From contig NZ_PGES01000001.1 of NCBI RefSeq assembly GCF_002797895.1, positions 3,100,001 through 3,164,000 on the forward strand: a stretch of DNA of 64,000 nucleotides, in the 5' to 3' direction. A program made the position numbers and the translations under genes. Every line of letters begins with the position of its first letter. Positions within the stretch are counted from its first letter, which is position 1. Of this stretch, positions 26,278 through 34,311 are shown one piece after another. A model generated the notes under the pieces. It made no database searches and had not been told where the DNA came from. It was given only the letters and a program-made list of their open reading frames with translations. Origin of the DNA: Janthinobacterium sp. 67. GTDB taxonomy: Bacteria > Pseudomonadota > Gammaproteobacteria > Burkholderiales > Burkholderiaceae_D.

Positions 26278-27510
26278 ATGAAAAACGAGACCCTGCCCCC
26301 CGCCTCTCCCCTTGCCGCCACGCGCCGCCGGCGCTGGCGCACGCCCGTCCTGATCCTCGTCGTGCTGGGCCTGGCCGGCGGCGGCTGGACGGTGATGCAG
26401 TCGAAGCAGCAAGCCGCCAAGGCGGCCGAGCAGCAGGCGAGCAAGAAGAAGGAGCAGGAAAAGACGCCCGTGCATGAACTGGCGCAGGGCGACGTGGCCG
26501 CCATCGATGCGCGCGCCCTCAGTATCAGCTTGCCCCTTTCCGGTTCGCTGGCGCCCGTGACCCAGGCCACCATCAAGGCCAAGGTTTCCGGCGTCATCGA
26601 GGCAACGACCTTGCAGGAAGGCCAGCAGGTAACCAATGGCCAAATCCTCGTGCGCCTGGAAGCGGCCGACCTGCGCGCCCGCCTGACGCAGCAGCAAGCC
26701 ATGCTCGACGAAGCGCAGGCACGCCTGTCAATGGCGAGCAAGAACGAGGCGAACAGCCAGGCGCTGCTCAAGCAAAAATACATTTCGCAAACGGCCTACG
26801 ACACGACGCAAAACTCCGTCGACCTGGCGCGCGCCAACGTCAAGTCCGCCGCCGCCATGCTCGACATCGCCCGCATCGCGCTGGCCGACACGATAATCCG
26901 CGCCCCGATGGCTGGCATCGTCAGCAAGCGCCATTTGCAGGCCGGCGAAAAAGTCTCGCCCGACATGCCCGTCTACACCATCGTCAACCTGGCGCAGCTG
27001 ACCCTGGAAGCGCCCGTGCCCAGCGCGGACATCCCCCGCATCAAGCTGGGCCAGGATGTGCACTTCAAGGTCGATGGCTTCGGCGCGCGCGACTTCGCCG
27101 GCAAGGTCACGCGCATCAATCCCACCACCGAGAGCGGCTCGCGCGCCATGCTCGTCTACATCGCCGTCGACAACGCCGATGGCGCGCTGCGCGGCGGCAT
27201 GTTCGCCAAGGGCAGCATCGTCACCGAGCGCTCGCCCGTGGCGCCGCTGGTGCCGTTGACGGCCGTGCGCAATGAAAAGCAGGGCCCCGTCGTGTATGCG
27301 CTGGTCAACAACAAGGTGGTCGCCCAGCCCGTCACACTGGGCTTGCGCAACGAGGATGAAGGCTATGCGCAAGTCACATCGGGCCTGGTGCCGGGCGCGA
27401 AAGTCATCGTCGCCAAGCTCGATGGCGTGAAACCCGGCCACGGCGTGACCTTCGCCGCACAGCCAGGCGCGCCGGCCGCGCCGGCTGCCGTGCTGGCACG
27501 GAAGGACTGA
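26278..27510 (+). CDS. RND efflux periplasmic adaptor (membrane fusion protein)
   Basis: This 410-residue adaptor has one N-terminal membrane anchor (VLILVVLGLAGGGWTVM, residues 22-38), an alanine/lysine-rich linker, a lipoyl/barrel-sandwich region (IKAKVSGVIEATTLQEGQQV and later IRAPMAGIVSKRHLQAGEKV) flanking a coiled-coil hairpin, and beta-barrel and membrane-proximal domains. It links the inner-membrane pump to an outer-membrane channel. The permease follows after three bases. No TolC-like gene follows, so an outer-membrane channel encoded elsewhere must be used. Confidence 0.94.
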   Translation: MKNETLPPASPLAATRRRRWRTPVLILVVLGLAGGGWTVMQSKQQAAKAAEQQASKKKEQEKTPVHELAQGDVAAIDARALSISLPLSGSLAPVTQATIKAKVSGVIEATTLQEGQQVTNGQILVRLEAADLRARLTQQQAMLDEAQARLSMASKNEANSQALLKQKYISQTAYDTTQNSVDLARANVKSAAAMLDIARIALADTIIRAPMAGIVSKRHLQAGEKVSPDMPVYTIVNLAQLTLEAPVPSADIPRIKLGQDVHFKVDGFGARDFAGKVTRINPTTESGSRAMLVYIAVDNADGALRGGMFAKGSIVTERSPVAPLVPLTAVRNEKQGPVVYALVNNKVVAQPVTLGLRNEDEGYAQVTSGLVPGAKVIVAKLDGVKPGHGVTFAAQPGAPAAPAAVLARKD

Positions 27511-27513
27511 GCC

Positions 27514-30500
27514 ATGTGGATGACCAAAGTCAGTATTCAAAACCCCGTCTTCGCCACCATGGTCATGGTGGCGCTGGTGGTGCTGGGCATCTTCTCCTAC
27601 CGGGGCCTGGGCGTGGAGAGCATGCCCAGCGTGCAGTTCCCGTTCGCCGCCATTGAAGTGAACTACCCGGGCGCCTCGCCCGAAGCCGTGGAAAACGACA
27701 TTACGCGCCCCATCGAGGACGCCGTCAACACCGTCAGCGGCATCAAGACCATCCGCGCCAACTCGTGGGAAGGACGCGCCGGCGTCTACCTGGAATTCGA
27801 GCTGTCGACGAATATGGACAAAGCCATGCAGGACTTGCGCGACAAGGTGGCTCTCGTGCGCCCGCGCTTTCCGAAGGAAGCGAAGGACCCGTTCATCGCG
27901 CGCGCCGAAGGCGACAACGAGCGCCCCATCGCCACCATCGTGCTCACGTCCACCGGGCACGACCTGCGCTCGCTGTCGACCATGACGGAGCAGATCATCA
28001 GCAAGCGCTTCCAGGGCGTGGCCGGCGTGGGGCAAGTCAAGCTGCGCGGCTTGCGCGCGCGCCAGATCCTCATCAGCATGAAGCCGATCGAGCTCAATGC
28101 CCAGGGCATCGGCGTCGATGAAGTGATACGCGCCATCCAGGCGACGAATACCAATCTGCCGGCCGGCTCCATCAGCCATGGCGCGGCCGAACAACTGGTG
28201 CGCGTGGAAGGCAAGATCAAGGATGCGCGCGAATTCGGCAAGATCATCGTCGCGCGCCGCGCCGTCGGTCCCGTCTACCTGGACCAGGTGGCCACCGTCG
28301 TCGACGGCGAGCAGGAGGAACTGTCGATCTCGCGCATGAACGGCAAGCAGGCCGTGACCATGGAAATCACCAAGGTGCAGGACGCCAACGTGGTGGAAGT
28401 GGGCACCGGCATCCTGAAGGTGGCGGCGGACCTGCAAAAAACCTTGCCACCAGATATTTCCCTGCGCGTGCTGGATGACGAATCGGAGCGCGTGCAAAGC
28501 CAGCTCAATAACGTCAAGCGCACCATCATCGAAGGCGCCGTGCTGACCATGGTGATCGTCTTCCTGTTCCTGCATTCGTGGCGCTCGACCATCATCACGG
28601 GCCTGACCCTGCCGATTTCCGTGCTGGCCAGCTTCATCGCCATGAAAGCGTTTGGTTTTACCCTGAACTTCCTGACGCTGATGGCGCTGTCCCTGTGCAT
28701 CGGCCTGTTGATCGATGACGCCATCGTCGTGCGCGAAAACATCGTGCGCCACCTGGGCATGGGCAAGAACCACTACAAGGCGGCCAACGACGGCACCAAT
28801 GAAATCGGCCTGGCCGTGATGGCCACCACGTTCGCCATCGTCGCCGTGTTCGTCCCCGTCGCCTTCATGGACGGCATCATCGGCCGCTTCTTCCTGCAGT
28901 TCGGCATCACCGTGGCCGTCGCCGTGCTCGTGTCGCTGTTCGTCAGCTTCACGCTCGACCCCATGCTGTCGTCTGTCTGGCGCGACCCCGTCAAGGACCG
29001 CTTCAAGTACGCGCCGTGGCTGGGCCGTTTCATGGCCTGGATCGAGACGGGCATCGACCGCCTGCACGTCTGGTACGGCAAGGTGCTGAAAGTGGCGCTG
29101 CGCTGGCGCAAGACGACACTGGCCACGGCCGTGGCCCTGTTCGCGGGCAGCCTGATGCTCGTGCCCATGATCGGCGGCGAGATGTTCCCCGAGACGGACC
29201 AGGGCTGGGTCAACCTGCGCTTCAAGACGCCCGTCGGCTCCAGCCTCGAATACACGGATAGCAAAGTGCGCCAGATCGAAACGGCCCTGAAGGAATTCCC
29301 CGAGATCGACAGCCTGGTGGCCAATATCGGCACGCCCGATGGCCGCAACGCGGCCGAAGTGAACCTGAAACTGACCGACATCAAGACGCACAAGCGCCGC
29401 TCGCAGCAGGAACTGGAAAAGCTGATCCGCGAACGCCTGGCGCCGATTGCCGGCATCACCCTGTCCGTCGGCCAGCGTCCCATCTTCATCGCCATCCTCG
29501 GCACGGACGAAGGCAAGCTCGATGCCGTGGCGCACACCTTGATGGACAAGATGCGCAACATCAAGGGCCTGGCCGACATGGAGTACAGCCAGGAAGGCGC
29601 CAATCCGTCGACCACCGTGAAGATCAATAACGAACTGGCCAGCGACCTGGGATTGTCGGTGCAGCAGATCGGCAATGCCCTGCGTCCTTTTGTTGCGGGC
29701 GACACGGTCAGCCACTGGCTGGCATCCGACGGGCAGAACTACGACGTCAACGTGCAGCTGCCCAAGTCGGGCCGGCAAAAGGTGGCCGACCTGGCCGACC
29801 TGTCGCTGGCCTCGAGCAAACTCGATGCCAACGGCAAGCCCGTCATGATTCCGCTGCGCCAGGTGGTCGACTTCGTGCCCTCATCGAGCCCGCAAGTGCT
29901 GAAACGCCAGGCCTTGCAGCGCAGGGTCGCCATCTATGCGGGCGTGCAGGGCCGTCCCGCCGGCGACGTCGACGCCGACGTGCAGAAGGCCATCAAGTCC
30001 ATCGACCTGCCGCCGGGCGTGCGCTTCGACGTGGCCGGCAATGCGCAGCAGATGGCCGAAACCATGGGCGGTGCCATGATGGCGCTGGGGATCGCCGTGA
30101 TCTTCATCTACCTGGTGCTGGCCTCGCAGTTCGGCAGCTTTTTGCAGCCGATCGCCATCATGGTGTCCTTGCCGCTCTCCCTGATCGGCGTGCTGGCCGC
30201 GCTCCTGATCACGGGCAGCACCCTGAACATCTTCTCCGTGATCGGCTTCATCATGCTCATGGGCCTCGTCACCAAGAATGCGATTTTGCTGGTCGACTTC
30301 ACCAACCAGCGCCAGCGCGAAGGCCTGGGGCAGTTCGAGGCGCTGATGGAAGCGGGGCAAGTGCGCTTGCGCCCCATCCTGATGACGACCCTGGCGATGG
30401 TCTTCGGCATGCTGCCGATGGCCATCGGCATGGGCGACGGCGGCGAATCGCAGGCGCCGATGGGCCGCGCCGTCATCGGCGGCGTGATCACCTCGACCCT

Positions 30501-30630
30501 CTTGACGCTGGTGGTGGTGCCCGTCGCCTACACGTACCTCGATAGCCTGGGCAAGCGCGCCGCGCGCTTCTTTGGCGGCGGCGAGCATGCCCACGCGGAT
30601 GCCGACGACGCCAAGGCACACGCCCACTGA
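27514..30630 (+). CDS. RND efflux permease, HAE type (AcrB superfamily)
   Basis: This 1038-residue proton-driven trimeric exporter has the expected twelve spans and two large periplasmic loops. TM4 carries the proton-relay LCIGLLIDDAIVVREN, characteristic of the hydrophobe/amphiphile branch. The N-terminal PVFATMVMVALVVLG and the late LVTKNAILLVDF motif are also typical. The C-terminus ends in a histidine-rich tail (EHAHADADDAKAHAH) that is not general in the family and might bind metal. It forms a two-gene operon with the adaptor, ending in a strong hairpin. Confidence 0.95.
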   Translation: MWMTKVSIQNPVFATMVMVALVVLGIFSYRGLGVESMPSVQFPFAAIEVNYPGASPEAVENDITRPIEDAVNTVSGIKTIRANSWEGRAGVYLEFELSTNMDKAMQDLRDKVALVRPRFPKEAKDPFIARAEGDNERPIATIVLTSTGHDLRSLSTMTEQIISKRFQGVAGVGQVKLRGLRARQILISMKPIELNAQGIGVDEVIRAIQATNTNLPAGSISHGAAEQLVRVEGKIKDAREFGKIIVARRAVGPVYLDQVATVVDGEQEELSISRMNGKQAVTMEITKVQDANVVEVGTGILKVAADLQKTLPPDISLRVLDDESERVQSQLNNVKRTIIEGAVLTMVIVFLFLHSWRSTIITGLTLPISVLASFIAMKAFGFTLNFLTLMALSLCIGLLIDDAIVVRENIVRHLGMGKNHYKAANDGTNEIGLAVMATTFAIVAVFVPVAFMDGIIGRFFLQFGITVAVAVLVSLFVSFTLDPMLSSVWRDPVKDRFKYAPWLGRFMAWIETGIDRLHVWYGKVLKVALRWRKTTLATAVALFAGSLMLVPMIGGEMFPETDQGWVNLRFKTPVGSSLEYTDSKVRQIETALKEFPEIDSLVANIGTPDGRNAAEVNLKLTDIKTHKRRSQQELEKLIRERLAPIAGITLSVGQRPIFIAILGTDEGKLDAVAHTLMDKMRNIKGLADMEYSQEGANPSTTVKINNELASDLGLSVQQIGNALRPFVAGDTVSHWLASDGQNYDVNVQLPKSGRQKVADLADLSLASSKLDANGKPVMIPLRQVVDFVPSSSPQVLKRQALQRRVAIYAGVQGRPAGDVDADVQKAIKSIDLPPGVRFDVAGNAQQMAETMGGAMMALGIAVIFIYLVLASQFGSFLQPIAIMVSLPLSLIGVLAALLITGSTLNIFSVIGFIMLMGLVTKNAILLVDFTNQRQREGLGQFEALMEAGQVRLRPILMTTLAMVFGMLPMAIGMGDGGESQAPMGRAVIGGVITSTLLTLVVVPVAYTYLDSLGKRAARFFGGGEHAHADADDAKAHAH

Positions 30631-30648
30631 TCCACCGGTCGCCTTCAC

Positions 30649-30670
30649 CGTCCCCGCATTGGCGGGGACG
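30649..30670 (+). terminator. Hairpin downstream of the RND operon
   Basis: CGTCCCCGC (30649-30657) and GCGGGGACG (30662-30670) form a perfect nine-base-pair stem with an ATTG loop, 18 bases after the permease stop. No T-run follows, so a factor-independent terminator is not certain; it may stabilise the 3' end instead. Confidence 0.6.
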
Positions 30671-30699
30671 ACGCGGCGGCTTCCTGAAGAGAGCTTCAG

Positions 30700-30988
30700 T
30701 TGACCAAAGCGGCTACGCTGGCTAGACTGTCCCCGTTATCAATTGTATGGAGTGACTCGTGGGTGCTTGTTCCAGTGACAGTAGTCGATTGACCATCGGC
30801 GATCGGCCTTAGGCAAGACGCGCGCATTCCGCCGCCCTGCCCTCGGCAAGGTGCGGTTTCAACAGCGGCAGTCTTCTCTCGCCGCACTTCCCTCCTCATC
30901 GTTCCACCGTTGTCGTCTGCTGCCCCCAATCCGGGCGGATTATTTTCGCCTTTGCACTCGCCTGTTCCTCCCCAGCCGGGAGAAACTG
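30700..30988 (+). promoter_or_regulatory. Promoter and long 5' leader of the mgtC-family gene
   Basis: TTGACC (30700-30705), a 17-base spacer and TAGACT (30723-30728) make a good sigma-70 promoter. It would give a leader of about 250 nucleotides before the ATG at 30989. Upstream of the -35 is the small inverted repeat CTGAAG-AGAG-CTTCAG (30684-30699). The leader contains a possible 17-residue open frame and is otherwise non-coding. Long leaders that sense magnesium, ATP or translation are known for enterobacterial mgtC and mgtA; whether this one does the same is inference. I could not match it to the M-box consensus. Confidence 0.6.
30759..30812 (+). CDS. Possible leader peptide upstream of mgtC-family gene
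   Basis: A GTG at 30759 with GGAG six bases upstream opens an 18-codon frame (product starting MGACSSDSSRLTIGDRP) that ends in TAG, inside the long leader. A shorter ATG-GAG-TGA frame overlaps the same ribosome-binding site. The peptide is not proline-rich like known mgtL/mgtP leaders. I report it only because of the good ribosome-binding site and position. Confidence 0.25.
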   Translation: MGACSSDSSRLTIGDRP

Positions 30989-31711
30989 ATGGTGGTATTT
31001 GACTTTGCGCTGCGCGTTGCCGCGGCATTGACCCTGGGCGCCATGATCGGCGCCGAACGCCAGCTGCGCCAGCGCATGGCGGGCCTGCGCACGAATGCGC
31101 TGGTGTCCGTCGGCGCCTCGCTGTTCGTCATGGTTTCCGTGCTCGAAGGCGATGCCTCGGGCCACATGCGCATCGCCGCGCAGGTCGTGTCGGGCATTGG
31201 ATTCCTTGGCGCCGGCGTCATCATGCGCGAAGGCATGACGGTGCGCGGCCTGAACACGGCCGCCACCCTGTGGTGCTCGGCCGCCATCGGCATCCTGTGC
31301 GGCCTGGGGTTTGCGCTGGAAGCGGCCATCGGCACGGGCTTCGTGCTGGTGGCCAACCTCGTGCTGCGCCACCTGGCGCAGCGCATCAACACCCACGGCA
31401 GCGAAGCGGGCATCGAGACGGAAAGCATCTACCGGGTCACGGCCGTGTGCGAGGCGGAGCAGGAAGTCCAGGTGCGCAAGCTGATGCTGCGCCTGATCAG
31501 CGGCATGCCGGCACTGATGCTGCAATCCTTGCACAGCGAGGATGCGGCGCACGCGGGGCGTATCGAAGTGCGGGCCGACCTGCTCACGCCCTTGTCCAGC
31601 CTGGGATTGCTGGAGCAGATCGTCAGCCAGGTGAGCCTGGAAGGCAGCGTCTCGGCCGTGCGCTGGGCGCTGGTCAACAACGCGGAATTTGTCGCAGAAC
31701 GAGGAGTGTGA
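30989..31711 (+). CDS. MgtC/SapB-family inner-membrane protein
   Basis: This 240-residue protein has an N-terminal membrane domain of about 130 residues with the MgtC core LGAMIGAERQLRQRMAGLRTNALVSVGAS and GIGFLGAGVIMREG. The C-terminal part is an ACT-like cytoplasmic domain. MgtC proteins support growth at low magnesium, and in some pathogens they inhibit the F1Fo ATP synthase. The ATG at 30989 has GGGAG ahead of it. A separate small protein resembling its C-terminal domain follows with a one-base overlap. Confidence 0.93.
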   Translation: MVVFDFALRVAAALTLGAMIGAERQLRQRMAGLRTNALVSVGASLFVMVSVLEGDASGHMRIAAQVVSGIGFLGAGVIMREGMTVRGLNTAATLWCSAAIGILCGLGFALEAAIGTGFVLVANLVLRHLAQRINTHGSEAGIETESIYRVTAVCEAEQEVQVRKLMLRLISGMPALMLQSLHSEDAAHAGRIEVRADLLTPLSSLGLLEQIVSQVSLEGSVSAVRWALVNNAEFVAERGV

Positions 31712-32022
31712 TGATGAAAAAATTCTTCCATTGGTTTGCCCGGCGCGCTCCCGTCGTGGCCACCTACCGCCTGACCGTTACCTGCCCTGCGGCGCAAGCG
31801 GACCATGTCGCGCGCCTGCTGCTGGCCGAACTGAAAGGCGCGGGCCTGGCGCCGTCGCAGATGCTGCGCAGCTGGGACGAAGCCCGGCAAGTGGTGCAGC
31901 TGATCGCCACGGTGCTGTGCCAGGCCGTGCAGCGCGCCGTGCTGGTGCGCTTCGTCAACCGCGCGGGCGCCTGGCCGCAAGTGCGGCAAGTGCGCTGGGA
32001 AGGCGTCGCGCCGTCAATCTGA
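31711..32022 (+). CDS. Stand-alone MgtC C-terminal-like (ACT-type) domain protein
   Basis: This 103-residue protein starts at TGATG overlapping the MgtC stop; a second ATG three bases on is equally possible with GAGGAG. It aligns along its length with the C-terminal domain of the preceding MgtC: YRLTVTC against YRVTAVC at the start, a matching spacing of hydrophobic residues, and VRQVRWEGV against VSAVRWALV at the end. There is no membrane segment. It looks like a duplicated regulatory domain freed from its transporter part. Its last nine bases overlap the convergent kinase gene. Confidence 0.75.
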   Translation: MMKKFFHWFARRAPVVATYRLTVTCPAAQADHVARLLLAELKGAGLAPSQMLRSWDEARQVVQLIATVLCQAVQRAVLVRFVNRAGAWPQVRQVRWEGVAPSI

Positions 32023-33411
32023 GACGGGCAGGCGCATGAGAAACAGCGCACCGCCTTGCGGGCGGTTTTGCGCCTCGATGCTGCCGCCATACGCGTGCAC
32101 GATGGCTTGCGACAGGGCCAGGCCCAGGCCGAAACCGGGCGCCTCGCCCGCGCGCGCCTTGGCGCCCCGGTAAAAACGCTCGAACAGATGCGGCAAGTCT
32201 TCCACGCCGATGCCGGGGCCCGCGTCAGCCACGCCGACGAGCGCATGTCCGCCCTCGCGCGCCACGTGCACGGTGATGACGCTGTCTGGCGGCGAAAACT
32301 TCACGGCGTTATCGAGCAGGTTGGCCAGCACCAGGTCCACGGGGCCGGCCGCCACGCGCGCGTGCACGGCCACGCTGGCATCGAAGACGATGCGAATGCC
32401 GCGCTGCGCGGCCGCCTTTTCCAGGCGCTGCGCGGCCGCCTGCACGAGGGGATTGAGGGCGATGGTTTCCACGGCATTGCGCTCCTGGCCCACGTCCAGG
32501 CGCGTGAGCATCAACAGTTCTTCCACCAGGGTCGTCAGGCGCTGCACTTCATCGAGACACGACGCCAGCGCGTCGACATATTCGGGCGCTTCGCGCGGGC
32601 GGCGCAGGGTGATTTCGATTTCCGTGCGCAGGCGCGACAGGGGCGAGCGCAATTCGTGCGAAGCGTCTGCCGTGAAGCGCCGCTGCGCATCGTAGCCATG
32701 TTCCAGCCGGTCCAGCATGGCGTTCAGGGTATCGACCAGGCGGCCGATCTCGTCCTGCGTGCCGGGATGGGGCAGGCGCTGGTGCAGGCTGGCCTCGCCG
32801 ATCGAATGGGCCTGGTCCACCACGTCGTCGATGGCGCCCAGCACGCGACGCGTGAGCATTTCGCCGGCCAGTCCCACGGCCGCCAGCAAGGCCAGCGCCA
32901 TGGCGCCAAACAGCACGGTGGCCGCGGCCAGCACGTGGTCGGCGTCGTCGAGCGAACCGGCCACCTGCACGGAAAGACCCGCGCCGGACGAAGGCACGGG
33001 GATCGACACCATGCGCAGCGGCTCTTCGCCGAACTTGGGCAGGGTCTCGAAGACGGTCTCGCCGGCCGCCAGGCGCGCCAGCAGGGCGGACGGCGCCGGC
33101 AGCTGCGCCGCTTCCAGGTTGCGGCTGCGCGCCAGCACGCGGCCTTCGCCATCGATGATCTGCACGAGGCGATCGAGTCGCGTCAAGGACGGCGGCGCCA
33201 CGCCCGGCGCCACCTCGTGCACTTGCACGGGCTGGCGCGGCGCGGCCGGCAGCATGGCCATTTCCGTCTCGCCCAGCGCCAGCAGGGCCGCATCGAGCTG
33301 GCCGTGCACGGCGCGCGACAAGCCCCAGTAGCCGGCCAGCGCCGTACAGGCGACGATGGCGAGGATGACGGCCAGGTGCACCAGCAGCAAGCGCTTGCGA
33401 AAGCTAGCCAC
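32014..33411 (-). CDS. Sensor histidine kinase (CusS/QseC-like)
   Basis: This 465-residue inner-membrane kinase has a first membrane helix at 9-29, a periplasmic domain of about 130 residues, a second helix near 160-183, then HAMP, a DHp domain with His252 in ADASHELRSPLSRL, and an ATPase domain with N, G1 and G2 boxes (NLLDNAVKFSPP, DAGPGIG, GFGLGL). It should phosphorylate the regulator encoded just upstream, with which it overlaps by eight bases. The adjacent divergent metal-type RND operon suggests it senses a metal ion in the periplasm, which is inference. Confidence 0.92.
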   Translation of the reverse strand: MASFRKRLLLVHLAVILAIVACTALAGYWGLSRAVHGQLDAALLALGETEMAMLPAAPRQPVQVHEVAPGVAPPSLTRLDRLVQIIDGEGRVLARSRNLEAAQLPAPSALLARLAAGETVFETLPKFGEEPLRMVSIPVPSSGAGLSVQVAGSLDDADHVLAAATVLFGAMALALLAAVGLAGEMLTRRVLGAIDDVVDQAHSIGEASLHQRLPHPGTQDEIGRLVDTLNAMLDRLEHGYDAQRRFTADASHELRSPLSRLRTEIEITLRRPREAPEYVDALASCLDEVQRLTTLVEELLMLTRLDVGQERNAVETIALNPLVQAAAQRLEKAAAQRGIRIVFDASVAVHARVAAGPVDLVLANLLDNAVKFSPPDSVITVHVAREGGHALVGVADAGPGIGVEDLPHLFERFYRGAKARAGEAPGFGLGLALSQAIVHAYGGSIEAQNRPQGGALFLMRLPVSD

Positions 33412-34084
33412 CGTTGTTTTCCGCCAGGCGGAAACCGCGTCCGCGCACCGTGTGGATCAAGGGCGGCAAGCCCGGCGCATCCACTTTTCCGCGCAGGTTG
33501 CGCACGTGGACGTCAATCAGGTTATCGATGCCGATCAGGTCCGCCTGCCAGATCTGCTCGGCCAGGCGCGCGCGGCTGACCACCTCGCCCGCCTGGCGCA
33601 GCAGGATCAACAGAATCGCATATTCCTTCGGCGTCAGCACCAGCGGCATGCCGGCCCGCGTGGCCTGGTGGCTGACGGGATCGAGCGTCAGATCGGCCAG
33701 CGCCAGCACCAGCGGGCGGCTGATGTCGGAGCGGCGCAGCAAGGCCCGGATGCGCGCCAGCAGCTCCTCGAATTCGAACGGCTTGGTAAGGTAATCGTCG
33801 GCGCCCGTGTTCAGGCCCGCCACGCGGTCGGCCGTGGCGTCGCGCGCCGTGAGCATCAGCACGGGCGTCTGGATGCCGCGCGCGCGCAAGTCGCGGCAAA
33901 AATCGATGCCCTGCTTGCCCGGCAACATCCAGTCCAGCACGATCGCATCGTAGTCGACGGCGTAGCTTTCATCCTCGCCCTCTTCCGCGCTGTGCGCCAT
34001 GTCGACGACAAAACCTTCTTCCTGCAAGCCGCGGGCCAGCAGGCGCGCCGCCTTGCGGTCGTCTTCCACCAGGAGGATTCTCAT
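33404..34084 (-). CDS. OmpR/PhoB-family response regulator
   Basis: This 226-residue regulator has a receiver domain with phosphorylation site Asp51 (IVLDWMLPGKQG), acidic residues near 8-9 and the conserved Lys in LTKPFEF. A winged-helix DNA-binding domain follows (LTPKEYAILLILLRQAGEVVSR and the end VRGRGFRLAEN). I start at ATG 34084, where the family N-terminus RILLVEDD begins, preceded by a GGAGGA region. It is divergent from the czc/cus-like efflux operon, which is the likely target. Confidence 0.94.
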   Translation of the reverse strand: MRILLVEDDRKAARLLARGLQEEGFVVDMAHSAEEGEDESYAVDYDAIVLDWMLPGKQGIDFCRDLRARGIQTPVLMLTARDATADRVAGLNTGADDYLTKPFEFEELLARIRALLRRSDISRPLVLALADLTLDPVSHQATRAGMPLVLTPKEYAILLILLRQAGEVVSRARLAEQIWQADLIGIDNLIDVHVRNLRGKVDAPGLPPLIHTVRGRGFRLAENNGG

Positions 34085-34154
34085 GCCTGCCTTTCGCGTC
34101 GCACCTTGTTTTCCATGCTGGCATTTTACCGCGCCGCAGCGTGCGCACACGGAA

Positions 34155-34210
34155 CCTGAAGAATGATTCAGGCGTTCTTGGGCGCTTCTTCAGGAGCACA
34201 TTGCTATGCT
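34155..34210 (+). promoter_or_regulatory. Candidate regulator site and promoter of the metal RND operon
   Basis: The inverted repeat CCTGAA-GAATGA-TTCAGG (34155-34172) is followed by another TTCAGG at 34189-34194. The two TTCAGG boxes are 22 bases apart, two helical turns, which suits an OmpR-type regulator. A TATGCT -10-like box lies at 34205-34210 with no good -35, as expected for an activator-dependent promoter. The regulator encoded divergently at 34084 is the natural candidate. Confidence 0.5.
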
Positions 34211-34311
34211 TTTCCGGCGCTGTACTGATACTGCCCGCGCCCCCTCTGACCGCCCGCCTGGGCACGGCATCCACGCATGCCCCATCACCATCAATAACAA
34301 GGAAACAAGGG

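Noticed and set aside
26728..29778. A 1016-codon open frame on the minus strand opposite the RND permease
   Set aside because: It is a shadow of high-GC codon use: rich in His, Asp, Arg and Gly with no domain pattern, while the plus strand encodes an unmistakable RND transporter.
30735..30988. M-box or yybP-ykoY riboswitch in the mgtC leader
   Set aside because: I could not find the conserved sequence blocks of either class, so it is listed only as an unexplained leader.
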